From Amycolatopsis aidingensis (GTDB lineage Bacteria; Actinomycetota; Actinomycetes; Mycobacteriales; Pseudonocardiaceae), in contig NZ_CP076538.1 in the NCBI RefSeq assembly GCF_018885265.1, positions 7,290,001-7,354,000 of the forward strand: a stretch of DNA of 64,000 bases. The letters are read 5' to 3'. Positions 9,144 through 16,082 of this stretch are shown one piece after another. The notes under the pieces were generated by a model. It saw nothing but the letters and a program-made list of their open reading frames with translations, was not told where the DNA came from and made no database searches. Position 1 is the stretch's first letter, and each line of letters begins with the position of its first letter. The position numbers were made by a program, and so were the translations under genes.

Positions 9144-9563
9144 ATGATCGGGTTGTGGGTGGTGCTCGGCACCCTGGTACTCGGGCTGGCCGCCGGGGTC
9201 GCGCTGCGCGCCCGCAACGGCAGGGTGAGCACGGCCAGGCGGCCGGAGCGGGAGCTGCCCGTCCCGGTCGCCGAGGCACTGGACCGGGACAACCCGGTGA
9301 CCCTCGTCCAGCTGTCCACCACCTTCTGCGCCCCCTGCCGGCATGCCAGGGCGGTGCTGTCCACCCTGGCCGAGCGCACCGAGGGGTTGCGGCATGTGGA
9401 CCTGGACATCACCCAGCGTCCCGAGGTGGCCCAGCGACTCGGCGTGCTGCGCACACCCACCACCCTCGCGCTGGACCCCGGCGGCCGGGAGCTGATGCGG
9501 GTGCACGGCGTCCCCAAGTCCGCCGACCTGCTCACCGCGCTCCGCCCGCACCTCCCCTCCTGA
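9144..9563 (+). CDS. thiX: Membrane-anchored thioredoxin-like protein ThiX
   Basis: A 139-residue protein: one N-terminal membrane helix (IGLWVVLGTLVLGLAAGVAL), then a thioredoxin fold with redox motif CAPC in STTFCAPCRHA and cis-proline region RTPTTLAL. It is a probable envelope-facing or membrane-tethered thiol-disulfide protein. The ATG at 9144 is chosen because it begins the membrane helix; an in-frame start at 9120 lies inside lmeA. M. tuberculosis Rv0816c occupies the same place. Its redox partner is not visible. Confidence 0.85.
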   Translation: MIGLWVVLGTLVLGLAAGVALRARNGRVSTARRPERELPVPVAEALDRDNPVTLVQLSTTFCAPCRHARAVLSTLAERTEGLRHVDLDITQRPEVAQRLGVLRTPTTLALDPGGRELMRVHGVPKSADLLTALRPHLPS

Positions 9564-9590
9564 CCAGCCCGCGCAGTGCTCCCGGGATAT

Positions 9591-9646
9591 GGGAACCGTC
9601 TCAGTGCGTGAGCATGGTTCCCACTCTGAGGGAGTATCGGTACCCT
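9591..9646 (+). promoter_or_regulatory. Promoter region of the sulfur-transfer operon
   Basis: TGGGAACC (9590-9597) and GGTTCCCA (9616-9623) form an 8-bp inverted repeat. The right arm contains TTCCCA, spaced 17 bp from TACCCT (9641-9646), a plausible -35/-10 pair. TACCCT is 7 nt before the leader-peptide GTG, so the transcript may be leaderless. Alternatively GGAACC-N18-GGTT resembles a SigH/SigR thiol-stress promoter. Both readings are inference. Confidence 0.5.
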
Positions 9647-9653
9647 GAGGCTC

Positions 9654-9752
9654 GTGGAACGGCTGCCTCTCAATCTGCTCACGCAGCGCCGCGCGGTGGA
9701 TCTGTGCCGCGTGCGCAGCAGCCTGTGTCGACCGCAGCGGAACGGCCGGTAG
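9654..9752 (+). CDS. Cys-containing leader peptide of sulfur operon
   Basis: A 32-codon ORF from GTG 9654 to TAG 9752 encodes a peptide ending in RRAVDLCRVRSSLCRPQ plus five residues. This matches the short actinobacterial leader peptides (RRxVDLCRVxxxLCR type) found ahead of sulfur-assimilation genes. Ribosome stalling at the Cys codons when cysteine is short is the likely mechanism. It lies 84 bp upstream of the DUF4395-rhodanese-sseC operon and starts 7 nt after a -10-like TACCCT. It is too short for ordinary gene callers. Confidence 0.75.
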   Translation: MERLPLNLLTQRRAVDLCRVRSSLCRPQRNGR

Positions 9753-9836
9753 CAGCGACCCGCATCCGCCGCTCGACCGCCGGTTCCCGCACTCGCGTCC
9801 CCTCCGCGTCCTCCCTTGCCGAGCCAAGGAGCTGAC

Positions 9837-10274
9837 ATGTCCGGACCAGCCGTCGACCCCCGCGGCCCGCGCTTCGCGGCCGTACTGACCTCGGTGGTGC
9901 TCGTCGTCGTGCTGCTCACCAGCTGGTGGCCGCTGCTCGCGGCGCAGACGGTGGTGTTCGCGATCGGGGCGTTCATCGGGTTGAAACCGGCGCCGTACTC
10001 GGTGCTGTACCGCACCCTCGTCGCGCCCCGGTTGCGGCCGACCACCGAACGCGAGGACGCCGCCCCGCTGCGGTTCGCCCAGGCGGTCGGGTTCGTCTTC
10101 GCGCTGGTCGGCACGATCGGCTACGCGGCCGGGCTGACCTGGCTCGGCCTGGTGGCCACCGCCTTCGCGCTGTTTGCCGCGTTCCTCAATGCCGCGTTCA
10201 ACTTCTGCCTCGGCTGCGAGATGTACCTGCTGATCCGCAGGTTCCTGCCGCGGGCGGGAGCCCAACCGTCCTGA
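9837..10274 (+). CDS. DUF4395 membrane protein
   Basis: A 145-residue protein with about four hydrophobic segments and a conserved NAAFNFCLGCEMYLLIRRF motif holding a CxxC-like cysteine pair. It matches the DUF4395 family, which commonly sits next to rhodanese or sulfurtransferase genes; its reaction is unknown. The ATG at 9837 follows AAGGAG (9826-9831). It is the first structural gene after the leader peptide and 40 bp before the rhodanese gene, so a role in sulfur trafficking across the membrane is plausible by context only. Confidence 0.8.
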   Translation: MSGPAVDPRGPRFAAVLTSVVLVVVLLTSWWPLLAAQTVVFAIGAFIGLKPAPYSVLYRTLVAPRLRPTTEREDAAPLRFAQAVGFVFALVGTIGYAAGLTWLGLVATAFALFAAFLNAAFNFCLGCEMYLLIRRFLPRAGAQPS

Positions 10275-10314
10275 TCAGTGTCAACCCACCCATGAAGAAA
10301 GTGAGTGCCGCTCA

Positions 10315-11151
10315 ATGAGCCGTGAAGACGTCCTGGTCACTACCCAGTGGGCAGAGGAGAATCTGGACACCCCCGGCGTGGTGTTCGCCGAGGTCGACGA
10401 GGACACCACCGCGTACGACGGTGGCCACATCCGCGGCGCGGTGAAGATCGACTGGAAGAACGACCTGCAGGACCCGGTGCGCCGTGACTTCGTGGACTCC
10501 GACGGCTTCGCCAAGCTGCTGTCCGAGAAGGGCATTGGCAATGACGACCGGGTGATCCTCTACGGCGGCAACAACAACTGGTTCGCCGCGTACGCGTACT
10601 GGTACTTCAAGCTGTACGGGCACGACAAGGTGCAGTTGCTGGACGGCGGCCGGAAGAAGTGGGAACTGGACGGCCGTGAGCTGACCACCGACGAGGTCAA
10701 GCGCGAGCCGACGAACTACGTCGCCAAGGCTCCGGACAACTCGATCCGCGCCTTCCGCGACGAGGTGGTCGACGCGATCAACACCAAGAACCTGGTGGAC
10801 GTGCGCTCCCCGGACGAGTTCAGCGGCAAGCTGCTCGCCCCCGCGCACCTCCCGCAGGAGTCCGCGCAGCGCGCCGGGCACATCCCGAGCGCGGTGAACG
10901 TGCCGTGGGCGAAGACGGCGAACGAGGACGGCACCTTCAAGACCGCCGAGGAGCTGAAGGAGCTGTACGACGAGGCCGGGCTGGACACCGGCAAGGCGAC
11001 CATCGCCTACTGCCGGATCGGCGAGCGCTCCAGCCACACCTGGTTCGCCCTGCACGAGCTGCTCGGCCTGACGGACGTGAAGAACTACGACGGTTCGTGG
11101 ACGGAATACGGCTCGCTGGTCGGCGTGCCGATCGAGATTGGAGCCAAGTGA
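10315..11151 (+). CDS. Tandem-rhodanese sulfurtransferase
   Basis: A 278-residue protein with two rhodanese domains; the C-terminal one carries the active-site loop CRIGERSS, whose cysteine forms the persulfide, while the N-terminal domain is non-catalytic. It closely resembles mycobacterial CysA2/SseA-type thiosulfate or mercaptopyruvate sulfurtransferases. The stop overlaps the sseC ATG by one base (TGATG), indicating translational coupling. With the Cys leader peptide upstream, it is most likely induced under cysteine or sulfur limitation. Confidence 0.93.
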   Translation: MSREDVLVTTQWAEENLDTPGVVFAEVDEDTTAYDGGHIRGAVKIDWKNDLQDPVRRDFVDSDGFAKLLSEKGIGNDDRVILYGGNNNWFAAYAYWYFKLYGHDKVQLLDGGRKKWELDGRELTTDEVKREPTNYVAKAPDNSIRAFRDEVVDAINTKNLVDVRSPDEFSGKLLAPAHLPQESAQRAGHIPSAVNVPWAKTANEDGTFKTAEELKELYDEAGLDTGKATIAYCRIGERSSHTWFALHELLGLTDVKNYDGSWTEYGSLVGVPIEIGAK

Positions 11152-11459
11152 TGAGCGACGGTTGCGGCGCGCCGGTGCAGACGGCGACCTCTTCGGATGT
11201 GGACACCGGCGGCCAGGTGGTCGTCGCGGGCAAGGTGACCGGTGCGGCGGGCCCGCTCGGCGGCGCCTACGTGCGGCTGCTGAACGCGGACGGCGACTTC
11301 GCGGGCGAGGTGCAGGCCTCCCCGGAGGGCGACTTCCGGTTCTACGCCGCGCCCGGCACCTGGACCGTGCGTGCGCTGCACGCCTCCGGCAACGGCGAGG
11401 CCTCGGTGACCGCCGACGGCGCAGGTCTGCATCAGGTGGAGATCCCGGTAGCCGCCTGA
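11151..11459 (+). CDS. sseC: SseC-family protein (DUF1416)
   Basis: A 102-residue protein beginning MSDGCGAPVQTATSSD, with a carboxypeptidase-regulatory-like beta-sandwich (GAYVRLLNADGDFAGEVQASPEGDFRFYAAPGTW). SseC proteins are small partners encoded directly after CysA-type rhodaneses in actinobacteria; their exact role is not established. The start overlaps the rhodanese stop and a strong terminator follows. The N-terminal Cys near CGAP could carry sulfur, which is inference. Confidence 0.9.
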   Translation: MSDGCGAPVQTATSSDVDTGGQVVVAGKVTGAAGPLGGAYVRLLNADGDFAGEVQASPEGDFRFYAAPGTWTVRALHASGNGEASVTADGAGLHQVEIPVAA

Positions 11460-11475
11460 GCGAGGATCGTGGAAA

Positions 11476-11507
11476 GGACCCGGGTGCATCCGGATGCGCC
11501 CGGGTCC
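11476..11507 (+). terminator. Terminator of the sulfur-transfer operon
   Basis: GGACCCGGGTGCATCC (11476-11491) is followed directly by GGATGCGCCCGGGTCC (11492-11507), a 16-bp stem with a single G-U-type mismatch, then TTC. It begins 17 bp after the sseC stop. Confidence 0.8.
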
Positions 11508-11571
11508 TTCGCGTGCGGTGACCGTGCTCACCGGGTTCACCCTGCGCCGGGCCGGGCCATGGCCGGGGGGC

Positions 11572-11577
11572 TATCCT
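11572..11577 (+). promoter_or_regulatory. -10 element of leaderless small membrane gene
   Basis: TATCCT ends 7 nt before the GTG at 11585, the geometry of a leaderless actinobacterial transcript. There is no Shine-Dalgarno sequence at a usable distance. Confidence 0.55.
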
Positions 11578-11584
11578 CCGGGGC

Positions 11585-11683
11585 GTGGAGATTGTGTTTA
11601 CGACCCTGTTGATCCTGGCCATCATCGGGACGACCTGGTTCGGCGGTTACGTCGTCTACCGGCTGTACTCGGACCACCGCTGA
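11585..11683 (+). CDS. 32-residue single-pass membrane peptide
   Basis: GTG 11585 to TGA 11683 encodes 32 residues: MEIVFTTLLILAIIGTTWFG, then GYVVYRLYSDHR. About 22 hydrophobic residues form one membrane helix, with a short basic/His C-terminal tail. It has its own -10 element and an upstream operon terminator, and sits 18 bp before the nitrobindin-like gene, with which it is probably cotranscribed. Function is unknown. The clean topology and promoter support it being real rather than chance. Confidence 0.6.
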   Translation: MEIVFTTLLILAIIGTTWFGGYVVYRLYSDHR

Positions 11684-11701
11684 GCCGGAAGAGCACTGAG
11701 T

Positions 11702-12319
11702 ATGTCGACCGATGGCAACGAGGCGATCGAGGCGGCCGCGGAGCGCGCGAAGCAGACCGCGGGCCGCAACATCCCGCAGCTGGAGGACCTGCCGATCCCC
11801 GGCGACACGGCGAACCTGCGGGAGGGCCCCAACCTGAACGACGCCTGCCTTGCGCTGCTCCCGTTGGTCGGCGTCTGGCGCGGCGAGGGTGAGATCAACT
11901 ACCCGACCATCGACGGTCCGGTCCGGTTCGCCCAGCAGCTGACGATCTCGCATGACGGCAGGCCGTTCCTGCTCCACGAGGCCCGGTCCTGGCTGCTGGA
12001 CTCCGATGGCAACGTCATCCGCCCCGGCGCGCGGGAGACCGGCTGGTGGCGGCCGCAGGACGACGACAGCATCGAACTGCTGCTCGCGCACAACACCGGC
12101 ATCATCGAGCTGTTCTACGGCAAGCCGCGCGGCCAGAGCTCCTGGGAGCTGGGCACGGACGCGGTGGTGCGCTCGGTCAGCGCCAAGGAGGTGACCGGCG
12201 CGCAGCGGCTGTACGGCCTGGTGAACAACGGGGACCTCGGCTACGTCGAGGAGCGCGCGATGGTCGGCCAGCCGATGCAGCCGCATGTCTCGGCCTACCT
12301 GCGCCGCGTGGTCGGCTAA
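11702..12319 (+). CDS. Nitrobindin/FABP-like beta-barrel protein
   Basis: A 205-residue protein: a charged ~35-residue N-terminal extension, then a ten-stranded barrel of the nitrobindin (DUF1794) type with the family motif GVWRGEGE and a C-terminal [11 protein letters not shown] histidine corresponding to the heme-ligand position of nitrobindins. Family members bind heme and act on nitric oxide or peroxynitrite; the mycobacterial homolog in this place (Rv0813c) was described as fatty-acid-binding-protein-like. The ligand here is not certain. It ends at a palindromic intergenic element. Confidence 0.82.
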   Translation: MSTDGNEAIEAAAERAKQTAGRNIPQLEDLPIPGDTANLREGPNLNDACLALLPLVGVWRGEGEINYPTIDGPVRFAQQLTISHDGRPFLLHEARSWLLDSDGNVIRPGARETGWWRPQDDDSIELLLAHNTGIIELFYGKPRGQSSWELGTDAVVRSVSAKEVTGAQRLYGLVNNGDLGYVEERAMVGQPMQPHVSAYLRRVVG

Positions 12320-12337
12320 CCCCTCCCGAAAACACCC

Positions 12338-12412
12338 TGAACGTGGCGTTCGCGACGTCAGACGTCTCAATCGTGCCGTTCGCGACGTTGAACGTCCGGA
12401 AAGCCACGTTCA
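12338..12412. repeat. Palindromic/repeated intergenic element
   Basis: The 126 bp between two convergent genes contain an outer 10-bp inverted repeat, TGAACGTGGC (12338-12347) with GCCACGTTCA (12403-12412), and an inner direct repeat CGTTCGCGACGT at 12348-12359 and 12378-12389. It could serve as a bidirectional terminator or be a member of an interspersed repeat family. Confidence 0.6.
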
Positions 12413-12445
12413 CCGCACTGCAGGGCGGGGTTCGTCGGGGGCGGG

Positions 12446-13294
12446 CTAGCGGTAGACGGCCTCGTAGGCCTCGGCCAGCTCCGCGTGCAGCTCGGTGGAA
12501 TCCGGCAGGGCGACCCCGTCCAGGGTGTGCACCCTGGTCAGCTTGCGCACCGAGGAGGCGAGGAACACCCCGTCCGCGGTCGGCAGGTCCGCCACCCGCA
12601 GCGGCTCGATCTTGGTGGTCCAGCCTGCCAGCTCGGCCCCGCGGAACACCGCGGCCTGGGTGGTCCCCGGCAGGATGCCGATGCTCGGCGGCGGGGTGTA
12701 CAGCGTGCGGCCCCTGGCGAGCAGCACCGTCGAGGTCGGCCCCTCCAGCACCGAGCCGTCGCCCGTGGTGAACACCACGTCCGCCGCGCCCCGGCGGGCG
12801 GCCTCGCGCACGGCGGCCATGTTGATGCCGTAGGACAGCGACTTCGCGCCCAGCAGCAGCCAGGGCGCCCGCTCGGCCAGCCCGGGCTCGATGCCCCGCT
12901 CCAGGGTGACCGCCGCGATGCCCTCCGCCCTTGCCTTGATCACCTTGGCGTCGATCTCCATGCCGAGCGCGAATCCGGTCGGCTCGGCCTCCGGGTCGCC
13001 CTCCCTGCCCCTGGTGTAGACCAGCTTCAGCGCCATGTCCCCTGAGCCCGGCCAGTTGTCGATCACCAGCTGGGTCAGCCGTTCCCAGGCCGCGCCGTCC
13101 GGTTCCGGTAGGTCCAGCATCGAGGCCGAGCGGGCAAGCCGGTCCAGATGCGGCCCGAGTTCGCGCGGTTCGCCGTCCGCGACCAGCACGGTCTCGAAGA
13201 TGCCGTCCCCGCGCAGCAGGCCGAGATCATCCACCCGGATATGGGCGGCGTCGGGGTCGGCGAGGGTCCCGTCCAGGAAGGCAAGCACGCGCAT
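12446..13294 (-). CDS. Class-IV PLP aminotransferase, aminodeoxychorismate lyase-like
   Basis: A 282-residue fold-type IV PLP enzyme. The Schiff-base lysine is in LLLGAKSLSYGIN, and SVLEGPTSTVLL is the cofactor-phosphate region. The family includes 4-amino-4-deoxychorismate lyase (PabC, making p-aminobenzoate for folate), branched-chain and D-amino-acid transaminases. The M. tuberculosis neighbour (Rv0812) and an adjacent folate-binding YgfZ favour PabC, but this cannot be proven from sequence. The ATG at 13294 (MRVLAFLDGTLAD) starts the domain; an upstream ATG at 13327 would overlap the ygfZ start. Confidence 0.82.
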   Translation of the reverse strand: MRVLAFLDGTLADPDAAHIRVDDLGLLRGDGIFETVLVADGEPRELGPHLDRLARSASMLDLPEPDGAAWERLTQLVIDNWPGSGDMALKLVYTRGREGDPEAEPTGFALGMEIDAKVIKARAEGIAAVTLERGIEPGLAERAPWLLLGAKSLSYGINMAAVREAARRGAADVVFTTGDGSVLEGPTSTVLLARGRTLYTPPPSIGILPGTTQAAVFRGAELAGWTTKIEPLRVADLPTADGVFLASSVRKLTRVHTLDGVALPDSTELHAELAEAYEAVYR

Positions 13295-13312
13295 GCCCTC
13301 ACGGTACTCACC

Positions 13313-13318
13313 TACGAT
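13313..13318 (+). promoter_or_regulatory. -10 element for ygfZ
   Basis: TACGAT is 7 nt before the ATG at 13326, suggesting a leaderless transcript. A GGAGG at 13320-13324 would instead suit a GTG at 13332. The divergent aminotransferase starts 32 bp away, so both promoters overlap. Confidence 0.45.
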
Positions 13319-13325
13319 CGGAGGC

Positions 13326-14453
13326 ATGATTGTGAACTCCCCGCTGCAGGACCTGCCCGGCGCGGTCGCCGCCCCAGAGGGTCATCCGGAGGCCGGTGTG
13401 CCGTGGCACTGGGGGGACCCGTTCGCCGAGCAACGCACCGCCGCCCGCGCCGCGGTGGTGGTGGACCGCTCGCACCGGGAGGTGCTGGCGGTATCCGGCG
13501 AGGAGCGGCTGTCCTGGCTGCACCTGGTGATCTCGCAGCATGTCACCGGGCTGCCGGAGGGTGCGGGTACCGAGGCGCTGGTGCTGGACAGCTACGGCCG
13601 GATCGACACCCATATGGTGCTGGCGCACCTGGACGGCACCGTGTACCTGGACTCCTACCCCGGCGCGCAGGCCACCAGCGCGCTGCCGAAGGGCGGGAAG
13701 CAGAGCCTGCCCGAGTACCTCGAGGCGATGAAGTTCTGGTCGAAGGTGGACATCCAGGACCGCGGCGAGGACCTGGCGGTGCTCAGCCTGCTCGGGCCGG
13801 AGGTGCCTGCCGTGCTCGCCGCGCTGGGCATCGAGCTGGAAGCCGCGCCCTACGCGGTTGCCCCGCTGCCCGGCGGCCTGGCCAGGCGGATGCCGTGGCC
13901 CGGGCCGGAGGCGGTGGACCTGCTGGTACCCCGGGCCGAGCTGACCGGATGGTGGCGCCGGATCACCGAGGCGGGCGCCCGGCCTGCGGGCAGCTGGGCC
14001 TTCGACGCATTGCGGGTGGAGTCGCTGCGGCCACGGTTCGGGGTGGACACCGATGAGCGCACGATCCCGCACGAGGTCGGCTGGATCGGCTCGGCCGCGC
14101 ACGTGGCCAAGGGTTGCTACCGCGGGCAGGAGACGGTGGCCAAGGTGCACAACGTGGGCAGGCCGCCGCGGCATATGGTGCTGCTGCACTTGGACGGCTC
14201 GCCGGAGGTCACCCCGGAGACCGGGGACCCGGTGCTGCGCGGGGAGAAGGAGATCGGCCGGGTGGGCAGCGTGCTGCAGCACCACGAGCTGGGGCCGATC
14301 GCGCTGGCGCTGGTGAAGCGGTCCACTCCGGTGGACGCCGAGCTCCTTGCCGGTGCCGAGGACCGGGTGGCGCAGGCGGCCATCGACCCGGACTCCGTCC
14401 CCGAGGAGGGTGAAGCTCCTGGCCGCGAAGCGGTGAAGGGCCTGCGCGGGTGA
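13326..14453 (+). CDS. ygfZ: Folate-binding tRNA-modifying protein YgfZ (GcvT-like)
   Basis: A 375-residue protein of the GcvT/YgfZ family, with the diagnostic KGCYRGQETVAKVH motif and its conserved cysteine. YgfZ uses tetrahydrofolate to support maturation or repair of certain Fe-S enzymes such as MiaB-type tRNA modifiers. The start is either the ATG at 13326 (leaderless from TACGAT) or the GTG at 13332 (7 nt after GGAGG); the difference is two residues. It is divergent from the pabC-like gene, as in M. tuberculosis Rv0811c/Rv0812. Confidence 0.9.
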   Translation: MIVNSPLQDLPGAVAAPEGHPEAGVPWHWGDPFAEQRTAARAAVVVDRSHREVLAVSGEERLSWLHLVISQHVTGLPEGAGTEALVLDSYGRIDTHMVLAHLDGTVYLDSYPGAQATSALPKGGKQSLPEYLEAMKFWSKVDIQDRGEDLAVLSLLGPEVPAVLAALGIELEAAPYAVAPLPGGLARRMPWPGPEAVDLLVPRAELTGWWRRITEAGARPAGSWAFDALRVESLRPRFGVDTDERTIPHEVGWIGSAAHVAKGCYRGQETVAKVHNVGRPPRHMVLLHLDGSPEVTPETGDPVLRGEKEIGRVGSVLQHHELGPIALALVKRSTPVDAELLAGAEDRVAQAAIDPDSVPEEGEAPGREAVKGLRG

Positions 14454-14519
14454 GTGGTGTGGGGAGCACGCGACCTCCGGCCCCTGGCGCGCTCGCGGGA
14501 TGTAGAGCAGGATGGCGGC

Positions 14520-15095
14520 GTGATCGAAGTCCGGCCAGGTGGGCGTCGTCGGATCGACCGGGTCCTCGCCGCCGACTACGTGCGTGATCTCGGCAGCCTC
14601 CCGTTGGGGACGCTGCGGGAACGCCGGAACGAGGCCGCGCAGGAGGAGACCGACCTTTCCTACTTGCGGCGGCTGCTGCATGCCCGCATCGACATCGTCC
14701 GGGCCGAGCAGCAACGCCGCAGTAGCGGCGGGGCGGACAGCGTGGTGGACCAGCTGGCGGCGATCCTCGCCGCGAACGCGCTCGGGCCCGCGACCGGCTC
14801 GGGGCGTCACCAGCCGCTGGAGCCGTCCCGCGCGGGTGAGCACCGGCGGCATGCCGAGGCGCTGGTCGGTGACGCGGACCTTTCCGACGTCGGCGCGCTT
14901 TCCGACGGAAAACTGGACGATGCGCTGGCGACCTACCGGGAGCAGGAGGTTTCGGTGTCCACCCGGCGCCGCGAGGTGCAGACCGTGGTGGACACCATCA
15001 ACGCGGAGATCGCGGGCCGGTATGCACAGGGCACCGCATCGGTGGACGAGCTGATCAGCCGCGAGCGCGGGCACGAGGAAGGGACCACCGCCTAG
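14520..15095 (+). CDS. RsiG-like c-di-GMP-binding anti-sigma candidate
   Basis: A 191-residue helical protein. Two copies of the spacing E-x3-S-x2-R-x3-Q-x3-D are visible: E43-S47-R50-H54-D58 (His in place of Gln) and E143-S147-R150-Q154-D158 (perfect), exactly 100 residues apart. This is the c-di-GMP-binding signature of Streptomyces RsiG, which with c-di-GMP sequesters the sporulation sigma factor WhiG. The GTG at 14520 gives MIEVRPGGRRRIDRVL. The stop abuts the asparaginase ATG. No WhiG gene is in the window, so the partner sigma factor is unknown. Basic N-terminus, long coiled helices. Confidence 0.72.
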   Translation: MIEVRPGGRRRIDRVLAADYVRDLGSLPLGTLRERRNEAAQEETDLSYLRRLLHARIDIVRAEQQRRSSGGADSVVDQLAAILAANALGPATGSGRHQPLEPSRAGEHRRHAEALVGDADLSDVGALSDGKLDDALATYREQEVSVSTRRREVQTVVDTINAEIAGRYAQGTASVDELISRERGHEEGTTA

Positions 15096-16052
15096 ATGGA
15101 CAATCCCGTTCTGGTGGAGGTTGTCCGATCAGGGTTCGTGGAGAGCGTGCACCACGGCGCGCTGGTGATCCTCGGCCCTGGCGGCACACCGCTGCTCGAG
15201 CTGGGCGATGTGCGCAGCCCGGTGTATCCACGTTCGGCGAACAAACCGCTGCAGGGGCTTGGCATGCTGCGGGCCGGGCTGGAGCTGGACGAGGCCGACC
15301 TCGCGCTCGGCTGCGCCTCGCACAACGGCGAGCCGGAGCATGTGCGCAGGGCACTGGCGCTGCTGGAGCGGCACGGCCTCGATGAGCAGGCGCTGGCCTG
15401 CCCGCCGGACCAGCCGCTGCACGATCCCTGCCGCGCCTTCCAGGCCAGCAGGCGTGCCGCGATGAACTGCTCCGGCAAGCATGCCGCGATGCTGGCCACC
15501 TGCGTGCAGACCGGCAGGCCGACCGCTGACTACGAGCATCCCGAGCACAAGCTGCAGCGGACCATCGCGGAGACCATCGCCGAGGCCACCGGGGAGCCCA
15601 TCGCGGCGACCGGGGTGGACGGCTGCGGTGCGCCACTGTTCGCCTTCTCGCTGACCGGGCTGGCCCGCGCCTACCAAGGGCTGGTCACCACCGAGGGCGA
15701 CCAGCGCCGGGTCGCCGACGCGATGCGGGCGCATCCGTGGCTGGTGGCCGGGACCGGCAGGGACGACACCCTGCTGATGCTCGCCGTGCCCGGGTTGCTC
15801 GCCAAGGGCGGGGCCGAGGGGGTGCATGCCATGGCGCTGCCGGACGGTACCGCGGTGGCGCTCAAGATCGACGACGGCGCCGCGCGGGCCAGGGACCCGC
15901 TGCTGGTGGCGGCGCTGCGCGAACTGGGCGCGCTGCCGGACAGTCCGGCGGCCCGCTCGGTGCTGGACGGCCTCGCCGCGGGCGAGGTGCGTGGCGGCGG
16001 GCGCCGGGTCGGCGAGCTGCGGGTGCGCGCCGGAGCCCTCCGCCTCAGCTGA
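15096..16052 (+). CDS. Asparaginase II family protein
   Basis: A 318-residue protein of the thermolabile (Rhizobium-type) L-asparaginase family, marked by MNCSGKHAAMLATC, SANKPLQGLGML and TGVDGCGAPLFAFSL. The enzyme hydrolyses asparagine to aspartate and ammonia; related proteins are cytoplasmic and unrelated to E. coli AnsB. The ATG is directly adjacent to the preceding stop, indicating coupling to the RsiG-like gene. The substrate within the family is inferred, not proven. Confidence 0.83.
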   Translation: MDNPVLVEVVRSGFVESVHHGALVILGPGGTPLLELGDVRSPVYPRSANKPLQGLGMLRAGLELDEADLALGCASHNGEPEHVRRALALLERHGLDEQALACPPDQPLHDPCRAFQASRRAAMNCSGKHAAMLATCVQTGRPTADYEHPEHKLQRTIAETIAEATGEPIAATGVDGCGAPLFAFSLTGLARAYQGLVTTEGDQRRVADAMRAHPWLVAGTGRDDTLLMLAVPGLLAKGGAEGVHAMALPDGTAVALKIDDGAARARDPLLVAALRELGALPDSPAARSVLDGLAAGEVRGGGRRVGELRVRAGALRLS

Positions 16053-16082
16053 TGGCAAGCGGGGGGCAACGGCTGGGTGGCG

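Noticed and set aside
11526..11540. Additional PHO box near 11530
   Set aside because: GCTCAC and GTTCAC are 9 bp apart, not 11, so they do not form a proper direct-repeat box.
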